IMG/VR virus record: IMGVR_UViG_3300042695_000360
Span: 17,294 to 81,293 of that record
Source of the DNA: a virus
Direction: 5' to 3' (one strand)
Length of the DNA: 64,000 nucleotides
The notes below the pieces were generated by a model. That model was not told the origin of the DNA. It was given only the letters and a program-made list of their open reading frames with translations, and did not search any database. The stretch's first letter is position 1, and every line of letters begins with the position of its first letter. Position numbers and translations under genes: made by a program. Below are positions 60,535 to 64,000 of the stretch, in pieces.

Positions 60535-60564
60535 ACACACATGTTAAAACAAACAGGAACCAAA

Positions 60565-60741
60565 ATGTTAAAAATGTATACACTGCAACGCAATAACACT
60601 TATCTAATTGCAGGAAAATTTGTGCCGCTAGCAGTAGCACAAAAAAATAAAGCAAGCATGTACAAATATAAAACTATGCTCGCACATGCAACACAAAGCA
60701 TTAAGCAAGCAGGAGACACTGTAGCAGTGTTTACTTTATAA
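60565..60741 (+). CDS. Small basic early protein
   Basis: 58 residues from ATG 60565, 5 nt after AGGAA; an in-frame ATG at 60541 would sit at the transcription start. LKMYTLQRNNTYLIAGKFVP, LAVAQKNKASMYKYKTMLAH and TQSIKQAGDTVAVFTL. Basic, short beta then helix. AT-rich codon use compared with neighbours suggests separate origin. Function unknown. Confidence 0.5.
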   Translation: MLKMYTLQRNNTYLIAGKFVPLAVAQKNKASMYKYKTMLAHATQSIKQAGDTVAVFTL

Positions 60742-60762
60742 CCCTACAGCACATAGGGTCTT
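60741..60762 (+). terminator. Terminator-like hairpin before P9
   Basis: ACCCTA-(7 nt)-TAGGGT (60741-60759) followed by CTTT. It starts within the stop codon and ends 4 nt before the -35 box of P9. Confidence 0.5.
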
Positions 60763-60765
60763 TGG

Positions 60766-60794
60766 TTGCCCTGTGTACCTTTTTGCGTTATAAT
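60766..60794 (+). promoter_or_regulatory. Early promoter P9
   Basis: TTGCCC, 17 bp, TATAAT. The spacer lacks GGTAAAACC and is TGTGTACCTTTTTGCGT. Confidence 0.75.
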
Positions 60795-60824
60795 ACACAC
60801 ATGTTAAACGAAAAGGAAATTAAA

Positions 60825-61211
60825 ATGCAAACATACACTACACTGCACACAAACGGACTCGGCTACTGGAGCCGCACAGCTAAAGCTGTAGACGTTACGA
60901 AACTAGACTTGCAGTTCATTAACGACGAGAGAGACTTCGGCGAGCTGTGTGTGTACTTTACAGCAGACAGCTGGGACGTTAACACAATGGGACTAATTTA
61001 CACAGACAAGCAGTTTAAAGCAGAACTGCGTGAGTACTTGGTTACGTTGGGCTTTACGCAAGCAGAAGCAAACGACGTGGAGTACAGCGAGCAGGGTATG
61101 CAGGGCGACAATTACGTGTCGTGCGATGTAGGAGATAAGTTTATTGCGGGCTTAATGCGTTTGGACCCCCAGCATGTTAACGCTGTGATTGCGGAGTGCG
61201 AGGGCATTTAA
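60825..61211 (+). CDS. Hypothetical early protein
   Basis: 128 residues from ATG 60825 with AAAAGGAAAT; an in-frame ATG at 60801 lies at the transcription start and lacks a ribosome site. QTYTTLHTNGLGYWSRTAKA, FGELCVYFTADSWDVNTMGL, IYTDKQFKAELREYLVTLGF, VEYSEQGMQGDNYVSCDVGD. It is a mixed alpha/beta domain with a central YFTADSWDV strand. Unknown family. Confidence 0.55.
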   Translation: MQTYTTLHTNGLGYWSRTAKAVDVTKLDLQFINDERDFGELCVYFTADSWDVNTMGLIYTDKQFKAELREYLVTLGFTQAEANDVEYSEQGMQGDNYVSCDVGDKFIAGLMRLDPQHVNAVIAECEGI

Positions 61212-61227
61212 TAGTACAGTAAAGTGG

Positions 61228-61256
61228 AAGGGCATTGTTGACAGCAGTGCCCTTTT
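61228..61256 (+). terminator. Terminator hairpin whose loop is the -35 box of P10
   Basis: Stem AAGGGCATTG (61228-61237) with CAGTGCCCTT (61245-61254, one G-U pair), then TT. The 7-nt loop is TTGACAG, containing the -35 hexamer of P10. Confidence 0.75.
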
Positions 61257-61266
61257 GCGTTATAAT
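61238..61266 (+). promoter_or_regulatory. Early promoter P10, nested in a terminator
   Basis: TTGACA (61238-61243), 17 bp, TATAAT (61261-61266). The spacer is the 3' arm and T-run of the preceding terminator. Confidence 0.85.
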
Positions 61267-61293
61267 ACACACATACACTAAACAGGAGCAGAC

Positions 61294-61449
61294 ATGAAGC
61301 GTACAGATGTTGAAGAGCTGTTGGGAAAGATGGAACAGTTTGCGGACTTCCTGTTTGCACAGGGCAAGAACTGTGCAGGCAATGAGCTGTTGGGCTTTAT
61401 TGAGACCGCAGATGCTGTGTTAGAGGACTGCGAGTTGGAGGCGGAATGA
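61294..61449 (+). CDS. 51-residue acidic early protein
   Basis: A short ORF with ribosome site CAGGAG and promoter P10. MKRTDVEELLGKMEQFADFL, FAQGKNCAGNELLGFIETAD, AVLEDCELEAE: helical, acidic, two Cys. The next ORF starts inside its stop (ATGA), which supports real translation. Function unknown. Confidence 0.55.
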   Translation: MKRTDVEELLGKMEQFADFLFAQGKNCAGNELLGFIETADAVLEDCELEAE

Positions 61450-61670
61450 TTACAGCGGACAAACTCAAACTCCTCACCAACATGCCAGCAGTTATGCTAG
61501 AGCAGGCACTGCCCGTCAAAGGCCGACCCAAACTCAAGACAGCCCGCTTCCTGGGCATCACCAACGGGCACGAGTTCTGCTACCTTGTGACAGACACTGA
61601 TGACGGTGCGGGCAAACTGTTCCTCAAGTATGACCCTACAGCGGATAAGGTTTCTGCTACGCTGGCTTGA
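61446..61670 (+). CDS. Small early protein, beta-rich
   Basis: 74 residues starting at the ATGA overlap. MITADKLKLLTNMPAVMLEQ, RPKLKTARFLGITNGHEFCY, LVTDTDDGAGKLFLKYDPTA. The second half looks like a three-stranded sheet. The stop overlaps the -35 region of P11. Function unknown. Confidence 0.5.
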   Translation: MITADKLKLLTNMPAVMLEQALPVKGRPKLKTARFLGITNGHEFCYLVTDTDDGAGKLFLKYDPTADKVSATLA

Positions 61671-61695
61671 CAAGTTGGCAAAATCTTGTTATAAT
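61667..61695 (+). promoter_or_regulatory. Early promoter P11 with variant GGCAAAATC
   Basis: TTGACA, 17 bp, TATAAT. GGCAAAATC in the spacer is a two-base variant of GGTAAAACC. Confidence 0.85.
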
Positions 61696-61720
61696 ACATA
61701 CATCGCAACAAGGAGTAGAC

Positions 61721-61984
61721 ATGCTTACAGTCAATCAAACTACCCGCTCTTACACTGGCAAGCCCGGCTGCATGTGCGGATGCAATGGCACTTACAACGA
61801 GGGCGAACGTGCTCGTAAGATGGCTATAACTGCTCTGCTTAAAAACCCTGCTGTGCGCTACGACAGCTGGAACGATGGGCAAGAGGGCGCTGTGTTTGTT
61901 GTTACAGCTACCCGCAATCGTGTACTTTATCTTACAGCAGAGGGCGTGAAAGCTGTTGAAGCTATGGGCGTAAAGCCCGAGTAA
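61721..61984 (+). CDS. Small early protein with CxCxC motif
   Basis: 87 residues from ATG 61721 with AAGGAG upstream. LTVNQTTRSYTGKPGCMCGC, NGTYNEGERARKMAITALLK, NPAVRYDSWNDGQEGAVFVV. CMCGCNGTY resembles a short metal-binding loop, found in small early phage proteins of this type. The rest is helix then beta strands. Function unknown. Confidence 0.55.
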   Translation: MLTVNQTTRSYTGKPGCMCGCNGTYNEGERARKMAITALLKNPAVRYDSWNDGQEGAVFVVTATRNRVLYLTAEGVKAVEAMGVKPE

Positions 61985-62000
61985 GCTGTAGGGTCTTTGG

Positions 62001-62029
62001 TTGACAGGGTAGCCAAACAGTGTTATAAT
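62001..62029 (+). promoter_or_regulatory. Early promoter P12
   Basis: TTGACA, 17 bp, TATAAT. The spacer GGGTAGCCAAACAGTGT contains a degenerate form of the motif. Confidence 0.85.
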
Positions 62030-62056
62030 ACACACATACACAACAAAGGAGCTGAT

Positions 62057-62299
62057 ATGAATATGTCTTACTGCATGTTTGAGAACACAATGAATGATCT
62101 GCGTCACTGCGTGGAAGCAATGGACAATGCGGACTCTATGAGCGAGCTGGACTTGAGCCGCACTGAGAAAGCAGCTTATGAGTATATGCGCGAGCTGTGC
62201 CAAAACTTCCTGGACTGTGCAGAGCGCCTGGAGCAAGAGGAAGCTGACGGACAGCCCGACGAAGCGCAAGAGTGGGCAGACTTTGATCCCGATTGCTGA
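62057..62299 (+). CDS. Acidic helical early protein
   Basis: 80 residues from ATG 62057 with AAAGGAGC upstream. NMSYCMFENTMNDLRHCVEA, MDNADSMSELDLSRTEKAAY, EYMRELCQNFLDCAERLEQE and an acidic tail. Four Cys, fully helical pattern. A long inverted repeat that overlaps P13 begins 3 nt after the stop. Function unknown. Confidence 0.55.
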   Translation: MNMSYCMFENTMNDLRHCVEAMDNADSMSELDLSRTEKAAYEYMRELCQNFLDCAERLEQEEADGQPDEAQEWADFDPDC

Positions 62300-62301
62300 A
62301 A

Positions 62302-62358
62302 TGTCAACCCCTGCCATTAGACCCTGCAACACGCCTGGGTACTTCGCAGGGGTTGACA
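62302..62358 (+). repeat. 13-bp inverted repeat overlapping P13
   Basis: TGTCAACCCCTGC (62302-62314) and its perfect reverse complement (62346-62358) enclose a 31-nt loop with an inner ACCC/GGGT stem. The 3' arm ends in TTGACA, the -35 box of P13. Confidence 0.8.
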
Positions 62359-62381
62359 GTTTGGTAAAACCTTGCTATAAT
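62353..62381 (+). promoter_or_regulatory. Early promoter P13 with operator-like GGTAAAACC
   Basis: TTGACA, 17 bp, TATAAT. GGTAAAACC at 62363-62371. The -35 box is the end of a 13-bp inverted repeat. Confidence 0.9.
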
Positions 62382-62412
62382 TAACACTTACACAAACACA
62401 CTGGAGCACACA

Positions 62413-62826
62413 ATGGGTACACGAAGCACTATCGCACTTGAGTTTGCAGATGGCACAGTACAGCAAGTCTACTGTCACTGGGACGGCTACCTGGCACACA
62501 ACGGCCAGCTCTTGCTCAAGCACTACAGCGATCCGTTCAAACTGCGTGACTTGATTGACTTGGGCGGTTTCTCAAGCCTGTGCGACTCTGTTGAGGAAAC
62601 TAAACAGGGTGCCTACACACAACGCGGTGAAGAGTTGTCGATTGAGAAATACAAAGACATTGAGGACTATTACAAAAATGTCAGCGGCGAGGAGTACGAC
62701 TACATCCTCAGCATGAACTGGAAAGGCAAGGCTCAGTGGTATGTTCGTCACTACGGCACACAAGAGAATTGGATTCCGTTAGAACTGGCATTTGAACAAG
62801 AGAAGCAAGAGGAGGAAATGGAATGA
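62413..62826 (+). CDS. Conserved phage protein (MGTRSTIA family)
   Basis: 137 residues. GTRSTIALEFADGTVQQVYC, HWDGYLAHNGQLLLKHYSDP, FKLRDLIDLGGFSSLC form a signature widespread among phages and plasmids. The function of the family is not known to me. The YCHWDGYLxHNG core with conserved His, Trp and Asp suggests an enzyme or binding site. The C-terminus is acidic (EQEKQEEEME). The stop overlaps the next start as ATGA. Confidence 0.7.
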   Translation: MGTRSTIALEFADGTVQQVYCHWDGYLAHNGQLLLKHYSDPFKLRDLIDLGGFSSLCDSVEETKQGAYTQRGEELSIEKYKDIEDYYKNVSGEEYDYILSMNWKGKAQWYVRHYGTQENWIPLELAFEQEKQEEEME

Positions 62827-63002
62827 GCAAGATCGCTGAACTGGCATACGACATTGAGCAACTGTACATCGATGGCATGAGTGCCAGAATGATTGCACTG
62901 ACATTGGATTGCCCCGTGGAGATGGTCTACGGTTGGATTGAAGGCAACAGTGTTGCTGATACGCCACAAGAGGAGGAAGTCTATTCGCCATATTTTGGTT
63001 GA
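62823..63002 (+). CDS. Small helix-turn-helix protein
   Basis: 59 residues from the ATGA overlap. IEQLYIDGMSARMIALTLDC, PVEMVYGWIEG is a clear homeodomain-like HTH: a helix, a G-M-S turn and a recognition helix with VYGWI. The tail is acidic. The size suits a DNA-binding regulator or terminase-small-subunit-like fragment. Being in the operator-rich early region, it is a candidate for the protein that reads GGTAAAACC; that is conjecture. Its stop lies in the -35 box of P14. Confidence 0.65.
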   Translation: MSKIAELAYDIEQLYIDGMSARMIALTLDCPVEMVYGWIEGNSVADTPQEEEVYSPYFG

Positions 63003-63027
63003 CAGTTCCTCCAAAAGAGGTTATAAT
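62999..63027 (+). promoter_or_regulatory. Early promoter P14
   Basis: TTGACA, 17 bp, TATAAT. The spacer has CCTC-CAAAA-GAGG, a small palindrome, and matches the leftward promoter at 56627 (CTCCAAAAG). Confidence 0.85.
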
Positions 63028-63084
63028 TAATACATGGACAGCGCGGTGCTGTTCGTACACACAGACAAACACAAAGGAAATTTT

Positions 63085-63504
63085 ATGTCTAAATCTTTTA
63101 CCCATGCTGGCGTTTCTAAACAAGATGGCCAATTCAAAGTTCGTTTTGCCAATGACGCACTGCGTACCAAGGTGCTGATCAAGAACGGTCATACCGATAT
63201 TGATATCATCGAGCTGAAACACGCTATGACCAAAGAGGACGCTGTTGCTTATCTCATGGAGATCGACTTTGCCACTACCAACGGCAAGACCAATGCTGAT
63301 GTGTTGGCTGCACTGGCTGCTGAGATCGACAAGCGTAGCGAAGTGCCTGCTAAAGAGGCTAAGGTTGCCAAAGCTGCAAAGGCCAAGCCTACTATGAAGG
63401 CTATCGAAGCCAAGGTGGCTGCTAAGAAGGCAGAAGCCAAACCCACTCCTACTAAAGCCCAAGTGATTGCCCAGCTGGCTGACATGGAAGACGCCCCTTA
63501 CTAA
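63085..63504 (+). CDS. Early protein with Ala/Lys-rich histone-H1-like tail
   Basis: 139 residues from ATG 63085 with AAAGGAAAT. Residues 1-80 form an alpha/beta domain (DGQFKVRFANDALRTKVLIK, DIIELKHAMTKEDAVAYLME). Residues 85-130 are Ala/Lys/Pro-rich (AKEAKVAKAAKAKPTMKAIE, AKVAAKKAEAKPTPTK), similar to histone H1 or bacterial HU-type tails, and should bind DNA non-specifically. The leader from P14 is unusually long, about 50 nt. A nucleoid-modifying early role is plausible. Confidence 0.62.
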   Translation: MSKSFTHAGVSKQDGQFKVRFANDALRTKVLIKNGHTDIDIIELKHAMTKEDAVAYLMEIDFATTNGKTNADVLAALAAEIDKRSEVPAKEAKVAKAAKAKPTMKAIEAKVAAKKAEAKPTPTKAQVIAQLADMEDAPY

Positions 63505-63588
63505 GAATAACCCCTGCAGTGTGCGTAGAGGCAATGTCAATAAGTCCTCTTCGATAACATGTATAACGGGGTATTCAGAGAGAACACT

Positions 63589-63807
63589 ATGAGTAGATTA
63601 GATTATATTGGTCGTCCTTGGACGGCATTCGATCCGGAGAACAAGCAACACCGCAAATGGTTTGCAGAGTTCCAAAGGTCCGGTACTTGGGGTCGTTGCC
63701 CTGTTCGATTCATTGTTTCGGATCAGCACGGGGATTTGATTACCCTTATCCAGCGTAAACTGATCGGACATTATGTCGATCGTGAATTTGGCAAAATTAG
63801 TGCTTGA
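63589..63807 (+). CDS. Small early protein
   Basis: 72 residues from ATG 63589 (MSRLDYIGRPWTAFDPENKQ, HRKWFAEFQRSGTWGRCPVR, FIVSDQHGDLITLIQRKLIG). Trp, Arg and His-rich with a beta-rich second half. An in-frame ATG at 63559 would add ten residues but lacks a ribosome site; the chosen ATG has only AGAGAG. No strong promoter stands directly upstream, so it may be read from P14. Function unknown. Confidence 0.5.
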   Translation: MSRLDYIGRPWTAFDPENKQHRKWFAEFQRSGTWGRCPVRFIVSDQHGDLITLIQRKLIGHYVDREFGKISA

Positions 63808-63832
63808 TTTACCAGTCAGTCTTCTCTATAAT
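63804..63832 (+). promoter_or_regulatory. Early promoter P15
   Basis: TTGATT, 17 bp, TATAAT. The spacer TACCAGTCAGTCTTCTC lacks GGTAAAACC. Confidence 0.75.
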
Positions 63833-63872
63833 AGATAATAACTGCACAGCAGTATCTAACAAGGAAGACAAA

Positions 63873-64000
63873 ATGAAAACGATTAATCCAGAAACCAAAG
63901 CCGGGAAACTATTCACAGCATTGAAAGCAGGCGAGGCATTGACTCCTGCACAGGCTGCAAAGCGTTTCGGTATCAAGAATGTCACAGCTGAAGTCAGCCG
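63873..64000 (+). CDS. Small HTH-like DNA-binding protein (partial)
   Basis: Starts at ATG 63873 with AAGGAAG and runs off the right edge; the first 42 residues are visible. MKTINPETKAGKLFTALKAG and EALTPAQAAKRFGIKNVTAE match a small winged-helix-like family recurrent in marine phages, with TPAQAAKRFGI as the first two helices of an HTH. A regulatory role is likely but unproven. Confidence 0.6.
   Translation, partial: MKTINPETKAGKLFTALKAGEALTPAQAAKRFGIKNVTAEVS

Noticed and set aside
61580-62332. 250-aa leftward ORF over the early genes
   Set aside because: It is antisense to three genes with good promoters and ribosome sites, and its composition is not protein-like.
62779-63540. 253-aa leftward ORF
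   Set aside because: Antisense to the HTH and histone-like-tail genes; no ribosome site or promoter on that strand.

Overview
The window looks like part of a large lytic, T4-related tailed phage of a Gram-negative aquatic bacterium. Evidence: long leftward runs of virion and tail-fibre genes with collagen-like repeats, T4-type late-promoter boxes (TATAAATA and close variants), an ATP-dependent DNA ligase, and tightly overlapping small ORFs. Capsid, portal, terminase and polymerase genes are not in this stretch. Several genes resemble those of PHA-storing proteobacteria (phasin-like, DUF3563-like, ErpA, IF-1). A beta- or gammaproteobacterial host is therefore plausible, but this is inference.

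Layout. 1-6063: the N-terminus of a beta-helix fibre, a PD-(D/E)XK nuclease and a leftward series of small virion or unknown proteins. 6064-7206: a short rightward island (DUF3563-like, a 40-aa peptide, phasin-like, an 89-aa protein). 7206-10987: a metallopeptidase and a 1122-aa four-domain glycosyltransferase/methyltransferase. 11041-11580: a recombination scar with a LamG fibre remnant and a 5'-truncated duplicate of the 89-aa gene. 11585-37236: a 25-kb fibre and adhesin block (LamG, Ig-like, collagen-like, poly-glycine, beta-helix and cupredoxin modules), also holding a secreted SNase-like nuclease. 37313-41754: HNH nuclease, IF-1, DNA ligase, ErpA, a 10-cysteine peptide, a holin candidate and a SleB-like endolysin. 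41854-50765: two methyltransferases, a B12-type radical SAM protein and three radical SAM proteins with an N-terminal auxiliary-cluster domain, one fused to a glycosyltransferase-like domain. 50805-55579: three virion proteins and two GT9-like glycosyltransferases. 55580-56348: a gene-free, hairpin-rich region with a likely structured RNA. 56349-64000: an early region of about 24 small genes.

Regulation is visible in the sequence. In the early region almost every gene or gene pair has its own near-consensus sigma70 promoter (TTGACA, 17 bp, TATAAT). Seven of these promoters carry GGTAAAACC, or its reverse complement, inside the spacer, which makes a candidate shared operator. The related motif ATTTTGGTAAAAT lies near three other loci. 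Structural genes are preceded by TATAAATA-like late boxes. Two rightward genes (phasin-like and HNH) have both signals merged in one site. Some early promoters are folded into the terminator of the preceding gene.

The most unusual content is the 41.8-50.8 kb enzyme cluster, which with the nearby Fe-S carrier and cysteine-rich peptide could form a phage-encoded modification pathway. Next come two candidate structured RNAs (56.0 and 59.2 kb) and the operator-bearing promoter series.
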